Positions 45,106-58,165 of a stretch of 64,000 bases of DNA are shown here, piece after piece. Positions within the stretch are counted from its first letter, which is position 1; each line of letters opens with the position of its first letter. This stretch comes from Mytilinidion resinicola (Eukaryota; Ascomycota; Dothideomycetes; Mytilinidiales; Mytilinidiaceae), in assembly GCF_010093595.1 (NCBI RefSeq), contig NW_022985441.1, forward strand, positions 1,295,838-1,359,837, given 5' to 3'. Both the position numbers and the translations under genes were made by a program. The notes beneath the pieces were generated by a model. The model saw nothing but the letters and a program-made list of their open reading frames with translations. It was not told the origin of the DNA and made no database searches.

Positions 45106-47321
45106 ATGTCGGACAGACTCACCCGGTATGCGCTCCGCCTTCGAACCACTCCACAATCATCCTCTAATTCCTCCGTCTAGCATAGCAATTGTGAACGCGG
45201 ACAAAGTGCGCCTCACCTCCCCCACTACCCCTCCACGTCGGCAAATCAGATCAAGGCTAATATAATCACGACGAAAATAGTGCAAACCGAAGGTGAGTCG
45301 CATACCAAATGTGTAGGACGACATGCTAATTAGGGACTAGAAATGCAGACAAGAATGCAAGAAGTCCTGTCCTGTTGTTCGGACGGGCAAGCTCTGTATC
45401 GAGGTCGATGCCTCCTCCAAGATTGCCTTCATCTCCGAGCGCCTTTGTATCGGATGCGGTATTTGCCCAAAGAAGTGCCCCTTCGATGCCATCAACATCA
45501 TCAACTTGCCTACCAACCTCGAGACCCAAGTCACCCATCGATACTCGGCGAACAGCTTCAAGCTCCATAGGCTGCCTACACCACGACCAGGGCAAGTGCT
45601 GGGACTAGTGGGGACAAACGGTATTGGAAAGAGTACGGCATTGAAGATCCTGAGCGGCAAGTTGAAGCCAAATTTGGGCAGATACGACAACCCGCCGGAC
45701 TGGGAGGACATCCTCAAATATTTCCGTGGCTCAGAACTGCAGAGTACGTTGCATTCGAAAAGACTGTTGGGCCCACTAACACCAGGCAGACTACTTCACA
45801 AAGGTCCTCGAGGACAATCTCAAAGCCGTTGTCAAACCTCAGTATGTCGACCAAATCCCCAAGGCTATCAAGGGTCCCAACAAGACTGTGGGTTACCTCA
45901 TCAAGAGCCGCTCTCAGATGGACAATTTGGAGCAGATCAGTGACGTTCTAGGTACAGTTGCTCTATTACAGATATTAGAACACGGGGCTAATTTGGCACT
46001 ACAGAATTGAACCAAGTTTACGATCGTGATGTCTCCCTTCTCTCTGGAGGAGAACTACAGCGATTCGCCATTGGCACCGTCTGTGTCCAGCAAGCCGACG
46101 TCTACATGTTCGACGAGCCATCTTCCTTCTTGGATGTCAAGCAGCGTCTCAATGCTGGTAAAATGATTCGAAGCCTCCTTCGCTCGGATGACTACGTTAT
46201 CGTTGTCGAGCACGATCTGTCGGTCCTGGATTATCTCTCTGACTTCATTTGCGTTCTTTACGGTAAACCAGCGGTCTATGGTGTCGTCACACTACCCGCC
46301 TCCGTTCGTGAAGGTATCAACATCTTCCTTGACGGCAACATCCCTACCGAGAATCTTCGTTTCCGTGAAGAATCTCTTCAATTTCGCATTGGAGAAGCAG
46401 GCGAGGAGTTCTTGGCCGACAAAGCTCGTGCATACAAGTACCCATCTATGGAGAAGACTCTAGGAGGCTTCCATCTCAAAGTGGATGGCGGAGAATTCAC
46501 AGATTCCGAGATCATCGTCATGATGGGCGAGAACGGCACTGGCAAAACTACTTTCTGCAGGATGTTGGCTGGTGCTGAGAAGCCAGATGGAACACGCAAA
46601 GTTCCCCCCATGAACATCAGCATGAAGCCTCAGAAGATTACCCCTAAGTTCACGGGCACTGTTCGTCAGCTATTTTTCAAGAAGATCAAGGCTGCTTTCT
46701 TGAGCCCGCAGTTCCAGACGGACGTCTACAAGCCTTTGAAGATGGACGACTTTATTGACCAGGAAGTCCAGAACCTCTCTGGTGGTGAGTTGCAGCGTGT
46801 TGCCATCGTCCTCGCGCTCGGAATCCCCGCAGACATCTACCTGATTGACGAAGTAAGTGTACAACCTCACTATACATATACATCACTTAACACCATCCCA
46901 GCCCAGCGCATACCTCGATTCCGAGCAGCGTATCGTCGCCGCCAGAGTCATCAAGCGCTTCATCATGCACGCCAAGAAGACCGCCTTCGTCGTCGAGCAC
47001 GACTTCATCATGGCCACCTACCTCGCCGACCGCGTCATTGTCTTCGACGGCCAGCCCTCCGTCGACTCCCGCGCCAACCCGCCCGAGAGCCTGCTCACCG
47101 GCTGCAACAAGTTCCTCAAGAACCTGGACGTCACGTTCCGCCGCGACCCCAACTCGTACCGCCCCCGCATCAACAAGTACCAGTCGCAGCTAGACCAGGA
47201 GCAGAAGTTGTCAGGCAACTACGTAAGTCATACCCCCCCCTTTTTATCTCGCAAATCTTGAAATTACAACGAGACAATCGACTAACAAACCCCCCAGTTC
47301 TTCCTGGAAGATGAGAGTTGA
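45106..47321 (+). CDS. RLI1: Rli1 / ABCE1 ribosome-recycling ATPase
   Basis: Eight exons (45106-45125, 45181-45205, 45281-45292, 45341-45743, 45790-45951, 46005-46852, 46902-47222, 47298-47321) encode 604 residues; yeast Rli1 has 608. The N-terminus [20 protein letters not shown] continues into two 4Fe-4S cluster motifs ([27 protein letters not shown]). Two ABC domains follow, each with Walker A ([18 protein letters not shown]), signature (LSGGELQR twice) and Walker B ([20 protein letters not shown]). The function is splitting of post-termination ribosomes with eRF1 and ribosome biogenesis. Exon 3 is a 12-nt microexon (CKPK) carrying a cluster cysteine. The last exon encodes only FFLEDES. Confidence 0.96.
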
Positions 47322-47922
47322 AAAGGGCATCCCAAAAATGAATCAACAGCCCCCTCCCCCCAGCATTTCGGATAAAGGCGTTCTAGGTGCATCGGGAGGC
47401 GGCAGCGGCAGCAAGAAAGGCGGCATTCGGCGGCGTTCTGGCGGCTTGCCCGACGAAGAAGTCGGGTCTGATGAAGACGACGACGACGATGACTAACGCT
47501 GGCGACAGCGGCCGACCTCCTGTTCCACTTAGTCTCTACCTGACGACATGCCAGCTACGCTTGGTATTCGTCTAGGTAGGTAGGTCGCACGGGTCAAGTT
47601 AGGGGGCCGCTGTCAGTGACGAGCTTCACGTTACATCATTATCCTCGAGCGCAGACGAATTCGTGGAGTTATCTGCATTTTTCAACCTAGACTACTCCCA
47701 ACTACTGCACTAGGAGAATCCCTAGTGCTAGTCCTCTCCGTTTCAATCATCCGCCTGCAAACCGCCCAGTGCCAAAAGTTTTGGAATTAAACTCCATTTA
47801 GGGGAATAGAGAACATGGGCTAGGGAAGAAAAGAGAAAGTGTTAAGTTTCTCGTGAAAGTGAACACGTACCGAAAGTGAAAGTGAATTGATCTGATCGAC
47901 CCAAGCGGGTGAAGCGCTAAAG
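47322..47922. other. Convergent 3' region, RLI1 / PRP40
   Basis: The left part continues an alternative-frame acidic ORF discussed in the findings (47311-47496). The rest shows no gene. A repeated GTGAAAGTGAA element occurs near 47855-47885. Confidence 0.42.
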
Positions 47923-50468
47923 CTAGTCTTCGGCCAGTTCGCCCTCTTCGCTACCAGATCGGAGGCCTGGGTCTTCAGCTGCGGGAGCAGGTGTAGGCGG
48001 GGCTGCGGGAGTCCGAGAACGGCGCACGCGCTGTGAAAGTGTTAGTATGATATATAGATCACGTAGAACTAGGAAGTCTACCTTGTTATCTCTCCTACTG
48101 CCAGGACTGCCCACATCGCTATCCCTACGGCGTCTCATGCTTCCAGGACGGCTGTCACCATAGTCGAGCTCGCTGCCGCGGTCCCGAGGATCCGCACGGC
48201 TGACGTAGTCGCGCTCCCGTTCGGCCTCGCGCTCTCTGCGTTCGCGGTCATAGTGGCTCAAACTAACTTGTCTGGATCCCCTATCATACCTGTCTCCTCG
48301 ATCTCTCGTACGATCACGCTCGCGGTCGTCTCTGTCGCGCCGGTACGGCGGGGACAGACCGGTGCTGCTTCCACCCTTGCGATACTGCTTCTCCCGGTTC
48401 TCCTGCGCCTTTTTACGGTCCTCCTGGTAGGCGTCTCGCTCTGGGGAGCGGGTCCGGGTCCGGCGACGACGGTGGGAGTCAGTATGATTATCTCGGTAGT
48501 CGCGTTCGCGGTCACGATGGCTGCTGTATCGGTCACCGCGATCCCGGGGTCGATGGTCGCGTCGTTCTTCATCGTCCCTCTCCTTGAGGCGCCGCATGGT
48601 CTTGTCGAATGCAGAACGGCGAAGCTCATCCGAGTCAAGAGCACGATATTCCTCAAACTTTTCAAGGCGGGGACGTACCTGGTCCCAAGTGTCCCCCAAT
48701 GCGACAGGTGGTTCGAGATGCTTGATCTTGGAGCGAAGTTTGTCGAAGATGCGCAATTGGTGGCGTTCTGCATGATGCTTCTCGTCTTCGCTTCGTCTCA
48801 TCACTTTGTCGCGGATGCGCTCGAAGATGAGTTTCACATAGTCGCTATCGAGATCAGCTGTGCGTCGATCAGTCTTCATAACAGAGAGGAACTCGTCGAA
48901 GGTAGTCTTAGGTGTGACTTCAAAGTGTTGGTCCTAACGTAATTAGTCATCGTCGTTGAAAAGGGCTGCGATACACTTACATCCAGAACGTCCATAGCCT
49001 CGTTACGCCTCAGACGAAGCGCTCTATCCTCTTCTTCGATCAAATCCCAGAAGAGCTCTAGAGGTGATGATCCAGAGTTACCAAGCATTGCAGTGTACCG
49101 ATCATCATTCTCGACCAACGGATGAACTTCCGTCCACTTCGAATTGGCATTGATCTTATTCTCCGATTTTAGGTCCTTCAGAAGGCTGAGAAACCCCTCT
49201 CGGGCCTGCCTCTCCCGTCTAGTCTTCAAAGCTTTCTGCTTTTGACGCTGGTCGTTAAAGCTTCGTTCGAGTGCCTTGATGTGATTATCAAAAGCTTTCA
49301 GTATGTCCAACTTAGTAAGTGACTGGAATTTCTCGTCATTCTTGATATGTGAGTTGGATTGGAGAATTTCCTGGGCGTGCGACCATCGCGTATATGGCTC
49401 AAGGTTTAGAGCACGCAGAATTTCCATGAGCTCATCCAAGGCCGCGCTTCGGTTCTTGGCCTCCTCTGCTGCGTTTGACTTCTTGAGATCCACAATGTAC
49501 TCCTCGAATAGCTGTCTTCGCTCATCGTCAGACTTCGCAGACCGGAATATGCTCTCATCCTCGATAATTGGGCGAGCAGTCTTCCAACGAGTGTAGTGTT
49601 TGATCTCAGGGTGGGAGCCCAGCATTGAAGAAAAGTCGGAACGGAGTTTCGCGAGCCTCTCTTTCTCCTTGTCCTTCTCTTGTGCGCGAACCTCAACCAC
49701 GTATTTCTCGAAAGCCGACTTTCGGTCTTTGGGGTCCTTCAAGGCTCGGTATTGTGGATCCTTGACGGTTGCACGAACGGTCTGTTCCCAGCTCCACTCA
49801 GGTTGCGCGCCAACCCGCCTCAGAAGCTTCATGAAGGCCGCTTCTGCTTCTTCGAAGGAGCTGTATTCTGGGTCGGTCTGGGAAGTTATGGAAGTCAGGT
49901 TGGCACTCCGCTCGGGGTCGGCACGGTATCCACGTTCGGGGTCGGCACGATATCCAATCTGTCGGTCCGGGCCAATGCGGTCATTGCGTTCATAATCATC
50001 GCGATCTCGGTAGTTGTTTTGAGGAGGGCGCATAGGGCCACCGGCGACAAAGGCTGGAGCACTGTAGAGGTTAGAGCAGTTCGCAAATTGAAGGAATTCA
50101 CTTGCTGTGCAGCTGCTGGCCGAACCGGAGGCTGAAACTTCTTCAAATTCTCAGCGACCTCTGCGGGAATCTCCCAAGAAGTCTGTTTGGTCTCGTTATG
50201 AGCGTAGTAGCGCCTGCCGGCGTCGTTCTGGTAGGCCTTCCACGGTGTGCCGATGAGCGCGCGCTATATCCAGATTAGCATTTACTGATAAAGAGGCGGG
50301 AACGGGACAATGTCGCCAGCGGAAATCAATTCTCACCTCGATGGGCTCCATGAACTCTTCTGGCGTGTCCCATCGCGTCGCTTTCGTGTCCCTATGCCAG
50401 TAATAGGTCCGCCCGGCGTCAGTCTGGGCCTTTATCCAGACTGAAGGAGGGTTTAGGTGGCCGTTCAT
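47923..50468 (-). CDS. PRP40: U1 snRNP splicing factor Prp40 (WW + FF domains)
   Basis: Five exons (50468-50337, 50263-50106, 50061-48981, 48933-48082, 48030-47923) encode 776 residues. Two WW domains open the protein (VWIKAQTDAGRTYYWHRDTK..RWDTPEEF and PWKAYQNDAGRRYYAHNETK..SWEIPAEV). About five FF domains follow (EEAEAAFMKLLRRVG, RSDFSSMLGSHPEI, LDELMEILRALNL, EGFLSLLKDLK, and KTTFDEFLSVMKT). The C-terminus is a long Arg/Asp/Glu/Ser-rich tail. Prp40 bridges the 5' splice site (U1 snRNP) and the branch-point protein in the nucleus. Intron 2 has to use a GC donor (CA|GCAAGT, 44 nt) to keep frame; it has a CTAAC branch point. Long frames on the opposite strand are shadows of the charged tail. 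Confidence 0.93.
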
Positions 50469-50669
50469 CTCTGCGGTTGAGGCGGTAGTGTTAGTATCGA
50501 GGTGAAAAGAAGGCAGGAGTCTTGGTAGCCTCGTCGCGCATGAAGATCTAATTCAGGTGGCCCGTGCGCTCTTGGCACCACCATTCCGTATAAGGCGACG
50601 TCGTTCTCACCTTCACTGGACATCAGAGTGAATGATTCCTCGATGGACTGAGTACGCGTCGTCTATGAG

Positions 50670-52562
50670 ATGTCGACCGTCGAGCCAGAAGAGGGAAGGC
50701 CTCGGGGAAGCGTAGAATTTGCGGAGAGCTCTGTACTCGAGGCTTTTGCCCCGTCCTCGTCCGTTAATATCGAACAACTTCTGCAGTCGTGGGACGGATC
50801 CGTGAAAGATGAGACTAGCTCTATTCTTCCGTTTGTCTCTCAGAGGCAGTTCCTCCTATTCGGTAAGCATGGAGTTTCTGTCACGTGGCTGTACTAGATC
50901 TCTTACTTATTTTCAGGCGTATAGATGAGCTTCTGCCCGTGATTGTTGTTTTGAGAACACCTCAAATCGAAGAAAGCACACTGAAATCATATCTGTCGAG
51001 GCTTGCCATCAACTTGGAGCTATACGCGGTCAATACGGCCCCGAATCCCGAGGCCGAAACGTATACGCCCCCAACGAAAGAGTTACTCTACTCGGAGACC
51101 ATCAAGGATTCATATGATCCTATAGTCTGCATTCATGAGAGCGAGGCCAATACGCATGTCTATGTTGTCTGGAAAGTGGAGGTATTCATAAGTAAAGTGG
51201 CCTCCCTAATATCCCAGCTCTCTGCTTACATTCTCAGGCCGCCCAAGAGCAAGACTAAATAAGCCCGGCTTATACTTTGCACCTGCAGCATCTCTAAAGC
51301 CTCCAGCAAAGATCAAGCAAACCGTCATCCAAGATGAATATCTCCCAAGCAAAGTCCCAGCCGCACTCAATCTTCTGCAGTCCTTCAGCAACGAGCCGGG
51401 GTTGGGTGGCGTTATACCACATCTTTCAGCCATGCGAATAAGCAAGGTTGCGCCAACGACCCCCATAGCAAGAGAGCTGATGCGGCCTGTCAGAAGCGGA
51501 CAACGCCGTCTTTTCAAAGCCGCCCCCGCGCTGATATGGAGGATACGGTACTCCCGGTGGCAATCATCACTGAAGGACACTGCTGTGATTGCATCCCTAG
51601 ACCTTGAAATCGCGCACATCACTAGCTGCAGTGTAACTATTGACTCCGTAGAGCTTATTCTGCAAGGAGGTCGCGTGGAACCTTATGGAGACCCTATCGG
51701 CATATCTAGCTCCATACTCTGCAATCCAGGCGACCAACTCACTCTTCTTTACAAGCTCATTCCGGATGCAGTGGCCGTCGGAGCTCCTATGGAGGAGATT
51801 GGAGTACAACCATTGGATCTTAAACTCTCAGCCAAAGTCCTTGCCTCAGAAGACTGCCGCCCGAAGATCTCAATCGACTGGAGAACAACCGTTGATTTCT
51901 CTTTGGGATCCAATCCTGCACTCAAAGGCTTCAATGCGCTTGGCCGATCTGCAGGTAGTCAGCGATCAAAACCGCCTGGCCCCGATTCGTTACCCCCAGC
52001 ACAAGGAGACCTCAGTCCGGTAGAAGATACAGAGCCGAAGGACATCAATATCAGCCTGACTATATCTGGTCCGTCGGGAGTAAAAGTGGGAGGCATTTTC
52101 CACTGGAAAGTCTTCATTGTCAATCGCTCTGATAAAGCTCGAAAACTGGCCGTGTTGGTCATCCCCAAACGCAGACGATCAGACCTAGAAAAACACAGGC
52201 CGCTATCATCTACCTCCTCTACAGGCAAACAACAAGGGAAAGATGAGCTTCTTGCTAAAGCCGTGATAGACGACAACATTGTCTATGCGAAACAGAAGAA
52301 TGCGAGACAAGAGCCAGCGGACTTGGTCAGTTTGACAACAGATGTCAGGATAGGGTATGTTCCAATTCTTTTGGGTGATACACGTGCGTACTGACGGTTT
52401 TCCTTTAGGCATCTAAGCTCCGGGGCATGCTACACCGCTGAACCCAAATTTCTTGCTCTTGCACCCGGCGTTTTATCTGTAGATGCTCTGCGTGTTGTAG
52501 ATTTAGCTACACAAGAAGCGACGGATATAAGGGACTTGCCTAGCATTATTGCAAAGGAATAG
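50670..52562 (+). CDS. TRS65: TRAPPII subunit Trs65-like protein
   Basis: Exons 50670-50862, 50898-51191, 51238-52354 and 52409-52562 encode 585 residues. The N-terminal part (EGRPRGSVEFAESSVLEAFAP) and RRIDELLPVIVVLRTP, WKVEVFISRPRARLNKPGLYF, GLGGVIPHLSAMRISKVAP, an Ig-like beta-rich middle with SGPSGVKVGGIFHWKVFIVN, and the end HLSSGACYTAEPKFLALAPG match the fungal Trs65 layout: a helical head followed by beta sandwiches. Trs65 helps dimerise TRAPPII, the Golgi exchange factor for Ypt31/32. The first intron would be only 35 nt (GTAAGC...ACTAG), the shortest in the window; splicing there is needed for the frame. The other introns are 46 and 54 nt. Confidence 0.75.
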
Positions 52563-52915
52563 AAAGGCGCTGTGTAAATATATCGAGTTGCGTCAAATAT
52601 CTCGGTGGCTCGAAACCTGGACTAAGGCGCAAACGTGACGTTACGTCTAGATCTTGAAAGCTCGTTTGGAACTAGTTAACCTTGCCCAACTTATCTATCT
52701 AGATGGTGCATACTTCTTTAGCGAACACGTGACTTTCCCGTCCCTTTTCCGCATAACTTTCCCGACGGTGCCCGCAGCTCCTATCTGCACTACAGGTATG
52801 ATTCAACTTCAGATATAAAGAGATCAAGTACCCCATCTAGCTCTCAAGATCCTCGTTCTCTCTTACAAACCCATACTCCACTCAATCACTTCAAAACATC
52901 ACCAAATCCAACACC
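52563..52915. promoter_or_regulatory. Aminotransferase promoter
   Basis: The 353 bp include a CACGTG box at about 52726, two ACTTTCCCG copies (52730-52770) and AGATATAAAGAG near 52812, a TATA-like element about 100 bp before the ATG. Confidence 0.45.
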
Positions 52916-54348
<1,433 letters not shown>

Positions 54349-54408
54349 GTTCCGATGGTAGAGGCCATACGAATCACAGAGAGAAAATATGAGAGATGGA
54401 TAACACTT

Positions 54409-56598
54409 TTACTTCCAATGCATTAGTGAGTTACGATTTATACAGTGCTTTGCCATAGATATCCGTACACTTTCCTGCCACTGTCTGTGGGGCTTGAACA
54501 TATTGATAGAAACTGGGGGCAGTGCGTACGATTCCAATCTGCGTAGACCCTGTTGACGTTGTCTGGGGTAGCTGCACGAGTTTACTGGTTGTCTAAAATG
54601 CCAAACTTCTCTCTTATTCGGGGTGCTGAAAATATGAAGAGGCTCCTCATGCAGCGGTAAACGAATGTACGGATTTCCATGATGAGGCATTCTAATCATG
54701 CGTGAAATTGGTAGTCCAGATGGCGTGTCCCAAAGCGCTTCCAATGGGAAATCGAAGGCAGCGGGATCGAGCAAGTCAGAGAACAGGAGAGAAGAGCCTG
54801 CGTCCAGGGCATTCAACTGAGCGTCTTCAAGTCCAGCCTCGATGGAGGTGGATATTGCGGAACCCGAAGCTGTTTGGGCTTCCTGGGTCGTCAATGAGGC
54901 CATCTTGATGATAGGTCCTGAACATCGCTCTAGGCAGACGTCTGCAATGTCCCAATCGTAATCGTCTCGAGCATGCTGTATGTATGCCATGAGTTGTTTC
55001 AAACGAGATATGGATGCATTCCTGACATCGGCTTCCTTCGTTTCTACAGTGCAGCGTAGTGAAACCATTGTGGCGAGGACCAACATGTGAGCAGTATAGG
55101 GGAGCCAAAAGTCCTGGAAGTGGCGCTTTTTCAAGTCCAAAACAAACTCAACGACCGCCGATGAGGACATACGTAGCTCATGAAGCCGGTCGTGTTCCGA
55201 ATCTGGGTCACCTGTGTTGCCCACCAAAACATCCGCTCGCAGTGCTAGACGACTGAGCAGCAACTTCATAGAAAAAAAACAAAACCATAGGTTACTACTA
55301 CCCGGACGGCCAGATATAGGAAGCCGGTCTGGTAGTTTGGACTCTAGCTTATCCAACACGACTTTGAGCCTGTCCACGCTCAGGGAAAGCTCCCCTGGAT
55401 TTGGCCGGAGCGCGTACACTAAGGGCAGAATGTCTCCAAGTAGCTCTGTTAGATAGCAAAGGTGGATGAAGCAAGCGGATGCGTGTCTCTGGGGCAATGT
55501 TGCCTTGGCCGGGACAAGCGAGGTCACGAGAGGTATGGGGACATCGTAAAAGCTTTTGCTTATGTGTGGTGGAAATCCATAAGAAATGCTGGACCAATAG
55601 TCGTTGATCAATACACCCCACCATAGACGGATCCGAGTCGTCTTCTCATCGTTTCGAATGTTCCAGTTCGATGGATTCCGGTGAAGGCCGAAAGTTTGCG
55701 CTAGGGCAACAGTGCGACCGCATAGCGTGCTGTTGCCGACTATCGTCTCTGAAGGGCGCCCTATCAAATCGAGAACTGAGGTGGATATAGTCTCTAGGCT
55801 TGGGCTGATGAAGTCGTCCAGGAGGGCACAGACAGATGTGTTCCAGAGAAAATGGGTGTCTGGTCCAGGGTATGTTTTTAGAGACTTGGATCTCTGCCAA
55901 TTCGGTGAGGCAATGGCATACACACAACACAGCAAAGCCTGTGATACCTTTCCAATCTGTTGATCTTGCAGGAGAGAGCATGTCTCGTCGTCTAGAACAG
56001 GAAAATGCGGGTGAACGAATTCGAAATATAGAGCAATGACCTCGTGCCTATAAGTCCCTAGGATTTGTTCTATGATCTCAAGCTGATGTTTCCCTGCGTT
56101 AGGGGGTGGCAGACCGGCGCGACATCTAGGTACAGAAAGATAAAATATCGGGTGATCAATGTCGTGTGACATGGACTGGTAAAACTCGGATTGATTCTGC
56201 CCAGGCCTATGATGTGAGATGTGCTGTTGTAAGATATGTACGTCTTCTGCGACCGTTGGTCCTACAATGATAGAAGATTTTTCAGACGAGTTCACTGAAA
56301 CTTTTGGCAGTGTTGGAGCTGAGTGCTCAGGCGTTGTGTTCTCGATTTCATCAGCGTTGCTCAGGCGTGGCCTCTTCGAGCACCGGTCAGCACGTTTCGA
56401 AGCATCTTCGTCAGGAACGGTTTGTGTTTGTGGTTCCGCATATTGACAATTCAGACGCCTTTGTCGACACGCAAGGCACGGTTGACTGGGAATATCGATG
56501 TGACATCGAATTTTGCGAGCTCGACATCTTCTACATGCGGGCACTCTATGGGATCGGTAGGGTCGGCTCTGGATTGAAGAGTTCGTTGAATCGACCAT
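54409..56598 (-). CDS. Zn2Cys6 transcription factor with fungal-specific domain
   Basis: The single exon encodes 729 residues from the ATG at 56598; the upstream extension starts at GTG. The cluster is at residues 22-51 with spacing C-x2-C-x6-C-x8-C-x2-C-x6-C (ACRRCRARKIRC; PCLACRQRRLNC). The central part is the fungal_trans domain: YFEFVHPHFPVLD at about residue 215, QALLCCVYAIASP, LCGRTVALAQTFGLHR, TTRIRLWWGVLINDYWSSISYG at about residue 350. This resembles regulators of the amdR/xlnR/cutinase-activator type. It is nuclear. It lies convergent to the aminotransferase, 60 bp apart, and may regulate amine metabolism; that is inference. The final ~150 residues have no recognised motif. Confidence 0.88.
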   Translation of the reverse strand: MVDSTNSSIQSRPYRSHRVPACRRCRARKIRCHIDIPSQPCLACRQRRLNCQYAEPQTQTVPDEDASKRADRCSKRPRLSNADEIENTTPEHSAPTLPKVSVNSSEKSSIIVGPTVAEDVHILQQHISHHRPGQNQSEFYQSMSHDIDHPIFYLSVPRCRAGLPPPNAGKHQLEIIEQILGTYRHEVIALYFEFVHPHFPVLDDETCSLLQDQQIGKVSQALLCCVYAIASPNWQRSKSLKTYPGPDTHFLWNTSVCALLDDFISPSLETISTSVLDLIGRPSETIVGNSTLCGRTVALAQTFGLHRNPSNWNIRNDEKTTRIRLWWGVLINDYWSSISYGFPPHISKSFYDVPIPLVTSLVPAKATLPQRHASACFIHLCYLTELLGDILPLVYALRPNPGELSLSVDRLKVVLDKLESKLPDRLPISGRPGSSNLWFCFFSMKLLLSRLALRADVLVGNTGDPDSEHDRLHELRMSSSAVVEFVLDLKKRHFQDFWLPYTAHMLVLATMVSLRCTVETKEADVRNASISRLKQLMAYIQHARDDYDWDIADVCLERCSGPIIKMASLTTQEAQTASGSAISTSIEAGLEDAQLNALDAGSSLLFSDLLDPAAFDFPLEALWDTPSGLPISRMIRMPHHGNPYIRLPLHEEPLHIFSTPNKREVWHFRQPVNSCSYPRQRQQGLRRLESYALPPVSINMFKPHRQWQESVRISMAKHCINRNSLMHWK

Positions 56599-57097
56599 GG
56601 AATGTGTGGATGATACTACTTTCGTTGCGTACAGAAGATGAGGATGACGATGGTGGGGGCTAGATAGACACGTGATCGAAAATATGGGTGTAAGGAAATC
56701 CACAATCTAAGTCTCCTTACCTACGGCCTTTACAGAGAAGAACTCAGATGGCGCACCACTTACATATGAATGAGATGATATAAATGACAAGTTCCCGTGT
56801 ATAGAACGTCTGAACTTGTCCGCCAGATCCCTGCGTGAATGCATAGCCACTACGGCGTACGTGACAAAGGCCTGCAGGTCACGTCGGTGGACTGCTCCGC
56901 TTAGTATTACCTACTCCCGCTCCCTCCAGTCCCTTGCAGACAAAAACTTGAATACTAAGCTGCACACCTACGAACCCACCGTCCGGCACGGAAGGACATT
57001 CACCAGCGATTTGTTCGAGTTTCTGTGCGCCGCGCCACCGAGTCAAACGACCCTTCCACCTTCAAACGTCATATCTTCATCGGAGCGCACAGGCAAG
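56599..57097. promoter_or_regulatory. Divergent promoter region, Zn2Cys6 / Mpv17-family gene
   Basis: The 499 bp include ACACGTGATC near 56670. No further gene was seen. Confidence 0.4.
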
Positions 57098-58165
57098 ATG
57101 ATCGAGGCCGTATCCCTTCATCGCCTCCTACGGGCTCTCAACAGCCGCTACATCTACGGCAAAGTCGTGAGCTGAACCTACACCTTCACTTTCTGGGCCC
57201 TACTGACAACTCCGCTCCATCCCAGCCCCTCCTGCACGCCGCAGTGTTCCTGATACAAATGGCCGTCGTTTCCATCCTCACGCGCAAGTTCAACTCCTAC
57301 TATGCCAGCAAGCCAGGTAACATGTTCCACGTTTTCAGAGGAGACGGACTAGTCGCTAACGGAGATGTCACAGTCCTTACAACTATGATAACCAATGCCG
57401 TACGTCTTTCACCCCGCCACCGCGACGAGCCTTCGTCCATCATCAACCCCAATACTGATACAAATTGCAGGTTCTGGGCGGTATTGCGGACACAGTCGCC
57501 CAGTCTTTGACCGCAATCAGGCAACGTGCGGTCCGGAAAGAGGGTGGACTAGGCAAAGATGACTTCGTAGCTATTGAGATTCACGAGCTGGACAGGAGGA
57601 ACCCATGGCCTGCGAGCGAGATCATCCCTGATTCAAAGCGACTACCACCTCCGTTCGACTTCGAGCGCCTCACCCGATTCATGGCATACGGATTCCTGAT
57701 GGCGCCAGTCCAACATAGATGGTTCGCGTTTCTCTCGAGGACGTTTCCCATCAGCAAAACCTCCGCCATGGTGCCTGCTATGAAGAGAGTTGCTTTTGAT
57801 CAGTTTTTGTTCGCCCCAGTTGGTATGTTTGTTATAACAGAAGCTATGTGATAACATAACTAACGTCGTACAGGTCTCGCATGTTTCTTCACATTCATGA
57901 CCGTTGCAGAGGGAGGCGGAAAGCGTGCAGTCGCCCGCAAATTCCAAGATGTCTATGTTCCTGCCCTCAAAGCCAATTTCATCGTCTGGCCAGCCGTACA
58001 GATCCTCAACTTTCGAGTCATGCCTATCCAGTTTCAGATTGTAGGTTTCACTATCCGCAGAATCTTTTCTACCCGTTGCTAACCCATTAATAGCCCTTTG
58101 TCTCTACTGTCGGTATTGCCTGGACGGCTTACCTATCCCTCACAAACTCGTCCGACGACGTGTAG
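57098..58165 (+). CDS. Mpv17/PMP22 family membrane protein
   Basis: Six exons (57098-57166, 57226-57316, 57374-57399, 57471-57822, 57874-58040, 58094-58165) encode 258 residues. Family motifs run in order: LTTMITNAVLGGIADTVAQ, FDFERLTRFMAYGF, GPxxHxWY-like APVQHRWFAFLSRTFP, KRVAFDQFLFAP, and the signature NFIVWPAVQILNFRVMPIQFQIPFVSTVGIAWTAYLSL. Four hydrophobic segments are expected. Members (Sym1, Mpv17, PXMP2) are in the inner mitochondrial or peroxisomal membrane, and the function is debated. An unusual charged insertion (RKEGGLGKDD...EIHELDRRN, about residues 80-115) sits between the first and second motifs. Exon 3 is 26 nt. Introns are 51-71 nt. Confidence 0.88.

Noticed and set aside
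48253..48942. 229-codon frame on the plus strand with hydrophobic stretches
   Set aside because: It is the reverse complement of the Arg/Asp/Glu-rich PRP40 tail, which systematically creates long hydrophobic antisense frames.
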